Of a stretch of 64,000 bases of DNA, positions 1 through 9,629 are shown in pieces. The notes under the pieces were generated by a model. It was not told the origin of the DNA. It ran no database searches and was given only the letters and a program-made list of their open reading frames with translations. The position numbers were made by a program, and so were the translations under genes. Within the stretch, counting starts at the first letter, position 1. The number at the start of each line of letters is the position of its first letter. Location of the stretch: the NCBI RefSeq assembly GCF_024273235.1, contig NZ_JANBVH010000021.1, positions 1 through 64,000 of the forward strand, written 5' to 3'. Source of the DNA: Sphingomonas faeni (GTDB lineage Bacteria; Pseudomonadota; Alphaproteobacteria; Sphingomonadales; Sphingomonadaceae).

Positions 1-28
1 CTGCGTTTCAAACACGGGGCAGCCCCCC

Positions 29-1171
29 TTAAACCCGATCGACAACCCCACCAGCCATCGCCACCGGCACGCCCGTAGTCCCCGGAAAACTAATCGCCAG
101 CCCTTTCAACGCCCGCACCGCCATATACGCGAACCCCTCGGCCTCCAGCGCATCGCCGTTCCACCCGAGCACATCGGTAGGCTCCACTACCAACCCGGTC
201 CGCTCGGCAATCATCGCCAGCATCGTCGGATTATGCCGACCACCCCCCGCGACCAGCAACCGAACCGGTCGAGCCGGCAAATGCCGCAAAGCCTCAGCCA
301 CAGTCGCCGCCGTAAACGCAGTCAAAGTCGCCGCTCCATCAGCCGCCGAGAGCCCTCGAGCCGGCTGGATCGTATAATCATTGCGATCGAGCGACTTAGG
401 CGGCGGCGCATCGAAAAACGGATGATCGAGCATCGCCGTCAGCACCGTCTCGTCCACCCGCCCGGACGCCGCCAACGCGCCCCCGGCATCATACCGCGCG
501 CCGGTCTCAGCCTCGACCCAGCTATCGATCAGCCCGTTCGCCGGCCCGGTATCGAACGCCACCAGCCCTTCGCGATCGGAAACCTGCGCCCGCTCCGGCG
601 ACATCTCCCGCGAATCATGCATGTCGCGCCCGCCGGGAATGAAGGTGATGTTCCCCACCCCGCCAAGGTTCAGCACCGCGACCGGCCCCTCGAGCCCAGC
701 CGCCAACGCCGCATGATACACCGGCAGCAACGGCGCGCCCTGCCCACCAGCCGCGACATCCGCAGACCGAAAATCCGACACCGTCGTGATCCCGGTAGCC
801 CGCGCCACCGCCGCCCCGTCGCCGATCTGCCATGTCCAGCGCCGATCCGGCCGATGCGCGATCGTCTGGCCGTGAAAGCCGATCACATCGACCTGCGCCG
901 CAGCAACCCCCGCATCCGCCAGCAGCTTGTGCACCGCAAACACGTGCGCGCGCGTAATCAGCTCGCCCGCCGCAACCACCGGCGGACTCGCCCGCGGCTT
1001 GTCGAACGTCAGCGCCATGCGGGTCGCCTCGGCCAGTTCCGCCCGCGCCGCATCCGAATACGGCTCGCCACGAAACGCGATCGGCCGCACGAACGCCTCG
1101 CCGTCGGTCTCGATCAACGCCGCGTCGATCCCGTCGAGCGACGTCCCCGACATCAGTCCAATCGCTAGCAT
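29..1171 (-). CDS. anmK: Anhydro-N-acetylmuramic acid kinase
   Basis: Phosphorylates and opens 1,6-anhydro-MurNAc released from the cell wall, giving MurNAc-6-phosphate in peptidoglycan recycling (cytoplasm). The protein opens with the family signature LAIGLMSGTSLDGIDAAL. Later it shows GFHGQTIAHRP, the LNLGGVGNITFIPGG stretch and FDTGPANGLID, which form the ASKHA-type ATP fold. Length 380 aa fits the family. I chose the ATG at 1171 because GGAAGGA lies about 6 bases upstream; an ATG at 1204 would add 11 residues without a better site. Divergent from rimO. An insertion-like stretch near residue 185 (RDMHDSREMSPERAQVSDREG) is longer than usual. Confidence 0.95.
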   Translation of the reverse strand: MLAIGLMSGTSLDGIDAALIETDGEAFVRPIAFRGEPYSDAARAELAEATRMALTFDKPRASPPVVAAGELITRAHVFAVHKLLADAGVAAAQVDVIGFHGQTIAHRPDRRWTWQIGDGAAVARATGITTVSDFRSADVAAGGQGAPLLPVYHAALAAGLEGPVAVLNLGGVGNITFIPGGRDMHDSREMSPERAQVSDREGLVAFDTGPANGLIDSWVEAETGARYDAGGALAASGRVDETVLTAMLDHPFFDAPPPKSLDRNDYTIQPARGLSAADGAATLTAFTAATVAEALRHLPARPVRLLVAGGGRHNPTMLAMIAERTGLVVEPTDVLGWNGDALEAEGFAYMAVRALKGLAISFPGTTGVPVAMAGGVVDRV

Positions 1172-1265
1172 ATCGGTTCCTTCCCGCGCAATCTCTTCAT
1201 CCATGGCCGAAGCAATTTCGCGCGCCTAGAAAAAACCGAACTTTGCGCCTATGTGCGCGGGCTTC

Positions 1266-2618
1266 ATGGCAACAACACTCCCCTCCCCGCCGAAGATCGG
1301 CATGGTCTCGCTCGGCTGTCCGAAGAACCTCGTCGACAGCGAGCGGATCCTCACCCAGCTTCGCGGCGACGGCTACCAGATGTCGCCCGACTATGCCGGC
1401 GCCGACATCGTCCTAGTCAACACCTGCGGCTTCCTCGATTCCGCCAAGGAGGAGAGCCTCGAGGCGATCGGCGAGGCGATCGCCGAGAACGGCCGCGTCA
1501 TCGTCACCGGCTGCATGGGCAAGGAAGCCGACGCGATCCGCGCGCGCTTCCCGCAGGTGCTCGCGATCACCGGCGCGCACGAATACGAGCAGGTCGTCGG
1601 CGCGGTCCACGAGGCGGCGCCGATGCCGCCGTCGGCGTTCCTCAACCTGATCCCCGACGCCGGCCTGAAGCTGACCCCGCGCCACTACAGCTATCTGAAG
1701 ATCTCGGAAGGCTGCAACCACCGCTGCTCGTTCTGCATCATCCCGTCGTTGCGCGGTGACCTCGTCAGCCGCCGCCCCGACGCGATCCTCCGCGAGGCGG
1801 AGAAGCTGGTCGAAGCCGGCACCAAGGAACTGCTGGTCATCAGCCAGGACACCTCGGCGTACGGCGTCGACCTGCGCCACGCCAGCTGGCCGGTGAAGAC
1901 CGGCGGCCCGATGTCGCGCAACCAGGCTCGCGAGGTCCGCGCACATATGACCGACCTGTCGCGCGAACTCGGCAAGATCGCGCCGTGGGTCCGCCTGCAC
2001 TACGTCTACCCCTATCCGCACGTCGACCACGTCATACCTTTGATGGCAGAAGGCCTCGTGCTGCCGTATCTCGACATCCCGTTCCAGCACGCCGCGCCGT
2101 CGGTGCTGCGCCGGATGAAGCGCCCCGGCAACGACGCGAAAGTGCTCCAGCGGATCCACAAGTGGCGTGAGATCGCACCCGACATCACGATCCGCTCGAC
2201 CTTCGTCGTCGGTTTTCCCGGCGAGACCGAGGAAGATTTCCAGTATCTGCTCGACTGGCTTGACGAAGCGCAACTCGACCGCGTCGGCGCGTTCCGTTTC
2301 GAGCCGGTCGAAGGGGCCGCGGCGAATCTGCTCCCCGATCATGTGCCCGAAGAGCTCAAGGAAGAGCGCTACGCCCGCATCATGGAAAAGACCGCGGCAA
2401 TCTCCGCGGCGAAGTTGCAGGCCAAGATCGGCCGCACACTCGATGTGATCATCGATGCGGTGGACGAAGAAGGCGCAACCGGCCGGTCAAAGGCGGATGC
2501 GCCGGAGATCGACGGCGAAGTTTTCCTCCGCGATGCCGGTCACTTGACGGTCGGTGACATCGTCCCGGTCACGATCGAAGACGCCGACGATCACGACCTC
2601 TACGGCGTGCCAGCCTAA
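1266..2618 (+). CDS. rimO: Ribosomal protein S12 methylthiotransferase RimO
   Basis: Radical-SAM enzyme that methylthiolates the conserved aspartate of ribosomal protein S12. The N-terminal MTTase domain has its three cluster cysteines in [15 protein letters not shown] and TGCMGKEA. The radical SAM triad is in [15 protein letters not shown]. The C-terminal part (about residues 375-450) is a TRAM-like domain. [15 protein letters not shown] and the LDIPFQHA segment separate RimO from MiaB. Length 450 aa is typical. The start at 1266 (MATTLPSPP) is preferred over an in-frame ATG at 1251; neither has a clear Shine-Dalgarno sequence. It probably stands alone. Confidence 0.96.
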   Translation: MATTLPSPPKIGMVSLGCPKNLVDSERILTQLRGDGYQMSPDYAGADIVLVNTCGFLDSAKEESLEAIGEAIAENGRVIVTGCMGKEADAIRARFPQVLAITGAHEYEQVVGAVHEAAPMPPSAFLNLIPDAGLKLTPRHYSYLKISEGCNHRCSFCIIPSLRGDLVSRRPDAILREAEKLVEAGTKELLVISQDTSAYGVDLRHASWPVKTGGPMSRNQAREVRAHMTDLSRELGKIAPWVRLHYVYPYPHVDHVIPLMAEGLVLPYLDIPFQHAAPSVLRRMKRPGNDAKVLQRIHKWREIAPDITIRSTFVVGFPGETEEDFQYLLDWLDEAQLDRVGAFRFEPVEGAAANLLPDHVPEELKEERYARIMEKTAAISAAKLQAKIGRTLDVIIDAVDEEGATGRSKADAPEIDGEVFLRDAGHLTVGDIVPVTIEDADDHDLYGVPA

Positions 2619-2630
2619 TCCCGCTTACTG

Positions 2631-2707
2631 TTCTCCCGCGAAAGCGGGAGCCCAGGAATCACGAACGATACCGCTTGTAATCCTGGACTCCCGCCTTCGC
2701 GGGAGAA
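2631..2707. repeat. Palindromic repeat (REP/BIME-like)
   Basis: A long imperfect inverted repeat. The arms TTCTCCCGCGAAAGCGGGAG and CTCCCGCCTTCGCGGGAGAA flank a centre that itself pairs CCAGGA with TCCTGG. The loop holds ACGAACGATACC (2661-2672), also present in the element at 5817-5894. It lies just downstream of rimO between convergent genes. Confidence 0.85.
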
Positions 2708-2727
2708 CGGCTAAGTTCGCGGGTCCG

Positions 2728-2874
2728 TCAGACCACGCTGCGCCCGGTGAACAGCTTCACCAGCACGACGATGACTGCGATCACCAGCAGGATGTGGATC
2801 AGCCCACCCGCAACGTGGAAGGCAAAGCCTGCCAGCCACAGGATGAGCAGGATGACGGCGATGGTGTACAACAT
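2728..2874 (-). CDS. Tiny membrane protein (lmo0937/DUF5670-like)
   Basis: A 48-residue protein beginning MLYTIAVILLILWLAGFAF and ending in KLFTGRSVV. It is almost entirely hydrophobic: one segment at residues 4-19 and a second at about 24-41, then a short basic tail. This size and pattern match the lmo0937/DUF5670 family of small membrane proteins of unknown function, which usually read MLxTIxVILLxLWLLG. A good Shine-Dalgarno AAGGGGA lies about 9 bases before the ATG. No partner gene is evident. Function unknown; family assignment is from memory of the pattern. Confidence 0.8.
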   Translation of the reverse strand: MLYTIAVILLILWLAGFAFHVAGGLIHILLVIAVIVVLVKLFTGRSVV

Positions 2875-3036
2875 TATTCGGTCCCCTTGAGAGTATCGGC
2901 CTCCCGGTACGGAGTGAAACGAGGCTGAAACGCGCCCTGTTCCGTCAACATTTCTGCCCTAGTCTAACCCCCTCAACCGACACGGAATAAAAATCACGGC
3001 GTTGCGCGCGTCAGCCGGTTCTGCTTCGTTGCGCGC

Positions 3037-4428
3037 ATGATCCTACGCCTTCTCGCCGTCGCCGCGCTGCTGCCGGCCCCCGCCATCGCGCAATCACTCA
3101 CCCCCGCCGAAACCGCGCAGATCGACACGCTGGTGACCGGTGCGCTCGGCGATACCGGCGTGCCATCCGCATCGATCGCCGTTGTCCGCGGCGGGCGGAT
3201 CGTGTTCACCAAGGCATACGGCAAACCCTCCGAAGCGATCGCCGTCGCCGACCCGAAACTCCCCTACCAGATCGCCTCGATCTCGAAGCAGTTCACCGCC
3301 GCCGCGATCCTGCTGCTTGAGGACGAAGGCAAGCTCAGCCTCGACGACACCGTCGCGAAATACATCCCCGGCATCACCGGCGGCGACCGCATCACGATCC
3401 GCCAGTTGCTAAGCCACACCTCGGGCCTGCAGGATTACTGGCCGCAGGACTACAGCTTCGCCGCGATGGCGCACCCCGTCACGCCGCAGCAGATCGTCGA
3501 CCGCTGGGCCAAGAAGCCGCTCGATTTCCAGCCGGGCACGCAGTGGCAATATTCCAACACGGGCTATGTCGTCGCCGGCATGATCGTCGAGAAGGTCGCG
3601 AAACAACCGCTGCTGAGCTTCCTCCAGCAACGCATCTTCAAGCCGCTCGACATCCGCGCACTCGATCAGGACAAGGCGATCGGCAAGGCGTTCCCGCAAG
3701 GTTACGGCCGGTTCGCACTCGGCCCCGTCCGCCCCGAGACACCCAGCGCGGACGGCTGGCTCTACGCCGCCGGCGAACTCTCGATGAGCGCCGAGGACCT
3801 CGCCAAATGGGACGTCGCGCGCCTCAACCGCACCACCCTCCCCGCCGACGACTGGGCCGCGCAGGAAACCCCGGTCAAACTCGCGGACGGCAGCAGCAAC
3901 GGCTACGGCCTCGGCGTCTTCACCGGCAGCTCGAATGGCCGTCGCTATGTCGAGCACAGCGGCGAGGCGGTCGGCTTCCTCTCCGAAAACACCGTCTACC
4001 CCGACGACAAGGCCGCGATCGTCGTCCTCACCAACAGCTGGTTCAGCGACGCAACGGGCCGCATCGCCGCGGGCGTCGCCAAGATCGTCCTGCCGCCCGC
4101 CGCCGCCAACGCCGAAGACTCCGCCGCGCTCGCCCGAGCCCGCGCGGTCTACGACCAGCTCCGCACCGGCACGCTCGACCGCAAAGGCCTGACCGAGGAC
4201 GCGAACTATTACTTCAAGCCGGTCGCGCTAGCCGACTACAAGACCAGCCTCGGCGCACTCGGCGAGCCCACCGCATTCGCACAAACCGGCAAGACCCGCT
4301 TGCGCGGCGGCTTCGTCAACCGCACCTACCGCATCACCTATCCCGACCGCACGCTCTCGCTCAGCACCTATGCCGAGCCCGGCGCGAACGGCCGGTACGA
4401 ACAACTTCTGGTGGCGCCCGCACAATGA
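3037..4428 (+). CDS. Serine beta-lactamase-like hydrolase (class C/PBP4* type)
   Basis: Secreted serine hydrolase of the beta-lactamase/transpeptidase-like family (COG1680). Residues 1-19 (MILRLLAVAALLPAPAIAQS) are a clear signal peptide. The catalytic S-x-x-K is in ISKQFTAA (about residue 87), the Y-x-N in WQYSNTGYVV (about residue 170), and a late EHSGEAVGF stands where the KTG/HxG motif is expected. 463 aa fits esterase/D-aminopeptidase-like members. Substrate not determinable: peptidoglycan peptides, esters or beta-lactams are all possible. The stop codon overlaps the start of the following aminopeptidase (ATGA), so the two are translationally coupled. Confidence 0.88.
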   Translation: MILRLLAVAALLPAPAIAQSLTPAETAQIDTLVTGALGDTGVPSASIAVVRGGRIVFTKAYGKPSEAIAVADPKLPYQIASISKQFTAAAILLLEDEGKLSLDDTVAKYIPGITGGDRITIRQLLSHTSGLQDYWPQDYSFAAMAHPVTPQQIVDRWAKKPLDFQPGTQWQYSNTGYVVAGMIVEKVAKQPLLSFLQQRIFKPLDIRALDQDKAIGKAFPQGYGRFALGPVRPETPSADGWLYAAGELSMSAEDLAKWDVARLNRTTLPADDWAAQETPVKLADGSSNGYGLGVFTGSSNGRRYVEHSGEAVGFLSENTVYPDDKAAIVVLTNSWFSDATGRIAAGVAKIVLPPAAANAEDSAALARARAVYDQLRTGTLDRKGLTEDANYYFKPVALADYKTSLGALGEPTAFAQTGKTRLRGGFVNRTYRITYPDRTLSLSTYAEPGANGRYEQLLVAPAQ

Positions 4429-5813
4429 CCGACTTCGCATCAATGCTGCAACCCGACCGCGGCCAGCCCGCAAGGACGATCCACGTCGTCCACCCCGACG
4501 CCTATGAAGGCTGGCTCGCCAAACAGTCGCAGCGCATCCGCACGACGGTCGCCGCGCACCGACTGACCGGCAAGGCCGGCGACCGCGCGGTGCTGCCCGG
4601 CGATACCGCCGACGACTGGTCGATGCTGCTGGTCTGCAACGAAGCGGTCACGTCGCCGTGGCGCATCGCATCGCTCGGCGCGTCGCTGCCCGCCGGGACC
4701 TATCGTCTCGCCGAAGGTCCGGTCGGTGCGGCAGGGCTCGGCTGGATGCTCGCCCAGCACCAGTTCACGCGCTACGTGAAGCCCGACGCGATCGGCACTC
4801 GCGTGCTCCTGACCGCCGACGCCGCCCATATCGACCAGACGGTGCGCCTCGCCGAAGCCACCGCGCTCGTCCGCGATCTCGTCAATACCGGCGCGTCCGA
4901 CATGGGCCCCGCCGACCTCGAAGCCGCCGCCGAAACGCTCGCCAAACGCCACGGCGCGACGGTCACGACCACGCGCGGCGACGCACTCGCGACCGGCTAC
5001 CCGATGATCCACGCGGTCGGACAGGCGGCGAGCAAGGACCGTGCGCCGCGGCTGATCGAACTCGAATGGGGCGACCCCGCGCACCCCCGTATCGCGCTGG
5101 TCGGCAAGGGCGTCACGTTCGACACCGGCGGGCTCGACATCAAGCCCTCCGCCGGCATGCGGCTGATGAAGAAGGACATGGGCGGCGCCGCCCACGCGCT
5201 GGCGCTCGCGAGCCTCGTGATGGCCGCCAAGCTCCCGGTCCGCCTCCACCTCCTGATCCCCGCGGTCGAAAACGCGATCGCCGGCAACGCCTTCCGCCCC
5301 GGCGACGTGCTCGCCACGCGCAAGGGCCTGACGGTCGAGAACACCAACACCGACGCCGAAGGCCGCCTCATCCTCGGCGACGCACTGACCAAGGCGGGCG
5401 AGAGCAACCCCGAACTGATCCTCGACTTTGCGACGCTGACCGGCGCGGCCCGCGTCGCGCTCGGTCCCGACCTGCCGCCGCTGTTCACCGACGACGAGTC
5501 ACTCGCCGCCGACCTGCTCGCGGCCGGGCTGGAGCAGAACGACCAGATGTGGCGCCTGCCGCTCTGGAACGGCTATGACGAGATGTTGAAGTCGGATGTG
5601 GCGGACATGGTCAACGCGCCCGATGGCGGTTTCGCCGGCGCGGTCACCGCCGCGCTGTTCCTGCGCCGGTTCGTGCCGAAGGGGACGCCTTGGGCGCATC
5701 TCGACGTCTTCGCGTGGCGACCGTCCGCGAAACCGGGGCGGCCGAAGGGCGGCGAGGCCTACGCCCTCCGCGCGGCCTTCGCGATGTTGAAGACAAGGTT
5801 CACGCTTAGCTAG
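4425..5813 (+). CDS. M17 family leucyl aminopeptidase
   Basis: Two-metal cytosolic aminopeptidase of the PepA/M17 family. The metal-binding and catalytic region is intact: GKGVTFDTGGLDIKP, then MKKDMGGAAHAL (Lys and Asp ligands), and the hallmark NTDAEGRLILGDAL. The last 30 residues retain the hexamer-type C-terminus. The N-terminal domain is divergent, as is common in alphaproteobacterial paralogues; 462 aa. The ATG at 4425 overlaps the upstream hydrolase stop, and homology begins at once (MTDFASMLQPD). Pairing with a secreted serine hydrolase suggests peptide salvage, which is inference. Confidence 0.93.
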   Translation: MTDFASMLQPDRGQPARTIHVVHPDAYEGWLAKQSQRIRTTVAAHRLTGKAGDRAVLPGDTADDWSMLLVCNEAVTSPWRIASLGASLPAGTYRLAEGPVGAAGLGWMLAQHQFTRYVKPDAIGTRVLLTADAAHIDQTVRLAEATALVRDLVNTGASDMGPADLEAAAETLAKRHGATVTTTRGDALATGYPMIHAVGQAASKDRAPRLIELEWGDPAHPRIALVGKGVTFDTGGLDIKPSAGMRLMKKDMGGAAHALALASLVMAAKLPVRLHLLIPAVENAIAGNAFRPGDVLATRKGLTVENTNTDAEGRLILGDALTKAGESNPELILDFATLTGAARVALGPDLPPLFTDDESLAADLLAAGLEQNDQMWRLPLWNGYDEMLKSDVADMVNAPDGGFAGAVTAALFLRRFVPKGTPWAHLDVFAWRPSAKPGRPKGGEAYALRAAFAMLKTRFTLS

Positions 5814-5816
5814 CCC

Positions 5817-5894
5817 GTTCCCCCGCGGAGGCGGGGGTCTAGGGTTACGAACGATACCCTGTGAGATCCTGGGCCCCCGCCTCCGCGGGGGAAC
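5817..5894. repeat. Palindromic repeat (REP/BIME-like)
   Basis: Inverted repeat with arms GTTCCCCCGCGGAGGCGGGGG and CCCCCGCCTCCGCGGGGGAAC. The centre carries ACGAACGATACC (5847-5858), identical to the 2661-2672 loop, although the arms differ in sequence while staying complementary. It lies between convergent genes. Confidence 0.85.
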
Positions 5895-5916
5895 TGGGTA
5901 TTCCGCCCAGGACCAT

Positions 5917-6615
5917 CTAACTCGCCGTAAACTGCCCGAACGGCAGCAATTTATCCGCCAGCGTCTTCGTCGCATTGGCATCGCCAGCCCGCAGCGGCAC
6001 CAGCACCGCCATCGCCGCCCGCTTGATGAAGCCGTCGATCGCGGTCGGCGTCGGCGCCTTGCTCGCCGTCTCGACCAGCGCACGCCCTCGCGCATCGTTC
6101 GGGTCCAGCTCCAGCCGCAACAGCCCCGCCAACCCGGCGAACATCGCGCGATTGCCGCCCAGCGCCACCGACCGATCCAGCGCCTCGAACCCGGTCGCCT
6201 TCTGCGCACCCGCCACCGCACGCCCGACGAACCGCCCGAGCTTCGCGATCACGCCGACATGCCACGCGCCCAGCGCCGCCTGCGCCTCGGCATTGCGCGG
6301 ATAGCGCGTCACCAGCGCCTCGTACTGCTTCCGCGCTGCAATCGCCTGCCCGCGATTGCCGAGCAGTTTCGCGCGATAGCCGTTCGCCATCGCCTGCATG
6401 ATCGCGGCCTCCTGGTCGTTCGGCGAGCGGCTCAGCGCCTGCCCCGCGACCGCCGCCGCCTTGTCGATCCGCGCGAGCGCAACGCCGCGGTCACGATCGA
6501 CGAACCCGGCCTGGGTCAGCAACTCGCGGGGCGTCTCGGCCCGGGCGGGAACCGACGACGCCACCGCGCAGACCGCGATCGAGGCGCCTACGCATCCGGG
6601 AAACCATCTGGCCAT
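5917..6615 (-). CDS. Exported TPR-like protein of unknown function
   Basis: A 232-residue protein with a signal peptide (about 1-26, ending VPARAE) followed by helical repeats that read like degenerate TPRs: a pair around residues 45-105 (ALSRSPNDQEAAIMQAMANGY and YEALVTRYPRNAEAQAALGAW) and a less regular second half. TPR proteins usually act as scaffolds. No enzymatic motif is visible and no neighbour explains it; it is convergent with the aminopeptidase. Probably periplasmic. Function unknown. Confidence 0.75.
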   Translation of the reverse strand: MARWFPGCVGASIAVCAVASSVPARAETPRELLTQAGFVDRDRGVALARIDKAAAVAGQALSRSPNDQEAAIMQAMANGYRAKLLGNRGQAIAARKQYEALVTRYPRNAEAQAALGAWHVGVIAKLGRFVGRAVAGAQKATGFEALDRSVALGGNRAMFAGLAGLLRLELDPNDARGRALVETASKAPTPTAIDGFIKRAAMAVLVPLRAGDANATKTLADKLLPFGQFTAS

Positions 6616-6740
6616 ATCAACCCTCGCACGAAAGCCGCTTCACGCCGACCAACGATCAGATCGCCGAATCGCCCATTAATCGTAAGACCACAGGGTTTAT
6701 CGGGACTTAACGCTTTCCGACGCAAGCCTCCGACACCCCG

Positions 6741-7484
6741 TCAAAGCGAAGCCGCCGCCTCGATGATCGGCACGAACTTCTCCGCGGTCAGGCTCGCACC
6801 ACCCACCAGAGCGCCATCGACGTTCGGGGTCGCGAGGATGGACGCCGCGTTCGCGCCCGTCACCGAGCCACCGTACAGGATCCGTACCCCCGCCGCTGCC
6901 TCGCCGATCAGCATCCGCAACTTGGCGCGCGCGATGGCGTGGATCGCCGCGATCTCGTCGAGCGTCGGCGTGCGCCCGGTACCGATCGCCCAGCGCGGCT
7001 CGTACGCCAGCGTGAACCAGCTGCCATCCGCATTGTCCGGCACCGATTTCTCGATCTGCGCCTGCACGACCCGCTCGGCACGATCCGCATCCCGCTCCGC
7101 CTCGGTCTCGCCGCAACACAGGATCACCTGCAAGCCCTGACGCCGCGCCGCCGCAGCCTTCGCCCACGCATCGTGGCTGGTCTCATGCTGGTCCGCGCGC
7201 CGCTCGGAATGGCCGACGATCGTGAACGACGCGCCGACCTCCTTCACCATCCCGGCCGATACGCACCCGGTATGCGCGCCCGAATCCGCCTCGTGCACGT
7301 CCTCCGCACCGATCGCGAGCCCCGGCACGCGCTCCGACGCCGCCCCGATCAGCGTGAACGGCACCGCGACCGACACATCGACCCCCGGCGCAGCGCTCGC
7401 CGCAGCCGCGATCGCATCGAGTTCGACGAGCATCGCCCGCGACCCGTTCATCTTCCAGTTTCCCGCTACCAGCTTGCGCCGCAT
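6741..7484 (-). CDS. tpiA: Triosephosphate isomerase
   Basis: Interconverts dihydroxyacetone phosphate and glyceraldehyde-3-phosphate. The substrate lysine is in VAGNWKMNG (about residue 12), the electrophilic histidine in VGHSERR, and the catalytic glutamate in LAYEPRWAIGTG. That last motif has Arg where many TIMs have Val. The phosphate loop is LYGGSVTGANA. 247 aa is normal. The start at 7484 (MRRKLVAGNWK) is chosen by homology; an upstream in-frame ATG at 7589 would add 35 non-homologous residues. Divergent from ppiD; gap, pgk and fba lie elsewhere in the window. Confidence 0.97.
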   Translation of the reverse strand: MRRKLVAGNWKMNGSRAMLVELDAIAAAASAAPGVDVSVAVPFTLIGAASERVPGLAIGAEDVHEADSGAHTGCVSAGMVKEVGASFTIVGHSERRADQHETSHDAWAKAAAARRQGLQVILCCGETEAERDADRAERVVQAQIEKSVPDNADGSWFTLAYEPRWAIGTGRTPTLDEIAAIHAIARAKLRMLIGEAAAGVRILYGGSVTGANAASILATPNVDGALVGGASLTAEKFVPIIEAAASL

Positions 7485-7669
7485 CACTATCTCCCCGATC
7501 ATTTTGCCCAGCGATAGCGCCGCCCCCGCGCCGCACAACCCCCGCGCACACCCCGCCACAACCCAGCACGGGGCCACCCGCGCCTGCATGACCTTGAACC
7601 GCCCGACTTGAAGAGCCGCCCTCGCCCCCGTAAAGCATCCGCGTTCCCATCCCTGTCGATCGGCTGTCC

Positions 7670-9625
7670 ATGCTCGCTTTCTTTCGCCGCCTTACCCATT
7701 CGAAGGTCGGCGTGGTCATCACCTTCATCGTGCTCGGCGTGATCGCGCTCGCGTTCGCGGCCGGCGACATCGCGGGCCTGAGCTCGATGACCGGTGGCGC
7801 AGGGATCACCGGCGGCGACGTGGCCAAGGTCGGCAAGGCCGAGGTCACCGAGAACGAGCTGAAGACGCAGGCACAGACCCAGCTCGAAGGCTTCCGTCAG
7901 GAACAGCCGACGCTCGACATGGCGACCTTCGTCAATCAGGGCGGGCTCGACGGCACGCTCGACCGGATCATGTCCAGCATGGCGCTCGAACAGTTCGGCC
8001 GTGCGCAGGGCATGGTCGTCAGCAAGCGCGCCGTCGATGGCCAGATCGCCAGCATCCCCGCGCTGCAGGGCCCGACCGGCAAGTTCGACGAGAATCTCTA
8101 CCGCCAGGTGCTCGCCCAGCGGAAGCTGACCGACGCACAGATCCGCAGCGACATCGTCCGCGACACCTACGCGCAGCAGCTGACGATCCCGAGCACCGGC
8201 GCGACCCAGGTCGCCAGCCAGCTCGCGCTGCCCTACGCATCGCTGCTGCTCGAAAAGCGCACCGGCACGATCGGCTTCATCCCCGCCGCGGTCGTCCCCG
8301 CCGGCCCCGCGCCGAGCGACGCCGACCTCGCCACCTTCTACAAGCGCAACGTCGCACGCTATACCGTGCCCGAGCGCCGCATCGTCCGCTACGCAGTTGT
8401 CTCGCCCGATCAGGTCAAGGCGCAGGCCGTCCCGACCGACGCCGAGATCGCCCAGGCCTATCAGCAGGATCGCGCCCGCTATGCCGCGACCGAGAAGCGC
8501 ACGATCACGCAGGTCGTCGTCGCCGATCAGGCCGGCGCCAACGCGATCGCCGCCAAGGTGAAGGCCGGCACCAGCCTCGCCGACGCCGCCCGCGCCGCGG
8601 GTCTCGAAGCGTCGACCCAGACCGGCGTCGAGAAGGCCGCCTATGCCGGCACGACATCCGCGCAGGTCGCCGACGCCGCCTTCGCCGCCGCCAGCGGTGC
8701 GGTGATCGGCCCGGTCCGTACGCCGCTCGGCTGGACCGTCGCGAAGATCGACAAGGTCGAGGCCGTCGCCGGTCGCTCGCTCGACCAGGTCCGCGGCGAG
8801 ATCGCCGCCGCACTCGGCATCCGGAAGTCGGCCGAGGCATTGTCCGCGATCCACGACAAGATCGACGATTCGCTTTCGGCCAACGCCACCTTCGACGAGG
8901 TGATCGCCGACCAGAAGCTCAAGCCCGTCACCACGCCCGCGTTGATCGCGAACGGCATCAACCCCGACGACACCACCAGCAAGCCCGATCCCGCGATCGC
9001 GCCGCTCGTCGCCGCCGCGTTCCAGGCGGCCGAGGGTGACGGCCCGCAGCTCGTCCAGCTCGGCACCGATGGCGGGTTCGCCGTCGTGGCGCTCGGCCGG
9101 GTCGTTCCGGCCACGCCGCGTCCGCTGGCGCAGGTTCGCGCCGCCGTGCTGCGGGACGTGAGTGCCGAGCGCGCGCGTCAGGCCGCGCGGAAAGTCGCCG
9201 CCGACGTGCTCGCACGGATCAACAAGGGCATGCCGATCGCGCAATCGCTGGCGCAGACCAAGCTGCCGATCCCCGCCCCGCGTCCGCTGACCGCGTCGCG
9301 CGCGCAGATCGCCGCCGATCCGCGCGGTGCGCCGCCTGCGCTCGCGCTGATGTTCAGCATGGCGCCGAACACCGCCAAGACGCTCGCCGCGCCCGACGAC
9401 AGCGGCTGGTTCGTCATCAAGCTCGACAGCATCGCCAGCGGCAACGCGGCCGGCAACGACGCCGCGATCAAGGCCGCGCGCGCCAATATCGGCCGCTCGG
9501 TCGGGCGCGAATATGTCGAGCAGTTCGCCAAGGCGGTCCGCGCCGAGGTCGGCGTGAAGACCAACGCGGCATCGCTCGCGCGCGTCCGTGCGGACCTGCT
9601 CGGCCAGGGCGGCACCGGGAACTGA
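7670..9625 (+). CDS. ppiD: Peptidylprolyl isomerase PpiD (SurA-N/parvulin)
   Basis: Inner-membrane-anchored periplasmic chaperone and isomerase for outer-membrane protein maturation. One N-terminal membrane anchor (residues 13-33, VGVVITFIVLGVIALAFAAG) follows the short positive start MLAFFRRLTHSK typical of PpiD. A SurA-N-like helical domain follows (about 55-200), then a parvulin-like domain (about 275-370), whose active-site residues look degenerate as in other PpiD proteins, then a second helical part. 651 aa. Four bases separate its stop from trpE, so the two are probably one transcript. Confidence 0.92.
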   Translation: MLAFFRRLTHSKVGVVITFIVLGVIALAFAAGDIAGLSSMTGGAGITGGDVAKVGKAEVTENELKTQAQTQLEGFRQEQPTLDMATFVNQGGLDGTLDRIMSSMALEQFGRAQGMVVSKRAVDGQIASIPALQGPTGKFDENLYRQVLAQRKLTDAQIRSDIVRDTYAQQLTIPSTGATQVASQLALPYASLLLEKRTGTIGFIPAAVVPAGPAPSDADLATFYKRNVARYTVPERRIVRYAVVSPDQVKAQAVPTDAEIAQAYQQDRARYAATEKRTITQVVVADQAGANAIAAKVKAGTSLADAARAAGLEASTQTGVEKAAYAGTTSAQVADAAFAAASGAVIGPVRTPLGWTVAKIDKVEAVAGRSLDQVRGEIAAALGIRKSAEALSAIHDKIDDSLSANATFDEVIADQKLKPVTTPALIANGINPDDTTSKPDPAIAPLVAAAFQAAEGDGPQLVQLGTDGGFAVVALGRVVPATPRPLAQVRAAVLRDVSAERARQAARKVAADVLARINKGMPIAQSLAQTKLPIPAPRPLTASRAQIAADPRGAPPALALMFSMAPNTAKTLAAPDDSGWFVIKLDSIASGNAAGNDAAIKAARANIGRSVGREYVEQFAKAVRAEVGVKTNAASLARVRADLLGQGGTGN

Positions 9626-9629
9626 TCGG

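Noticed and set aside
6673..6709. Two TTAA sequences between tpiA and the TPR gene
   Set aside because: They are about 30 bases apart, not the 7-base spacing of a CtrA box.
7499..9244. Long open frame antisense to ppiD
   Set aside because: Asp/Gly/Arg-rich composition with no motifs, typical of antisense frames over GC-rich genes; ppiD is clearly real.
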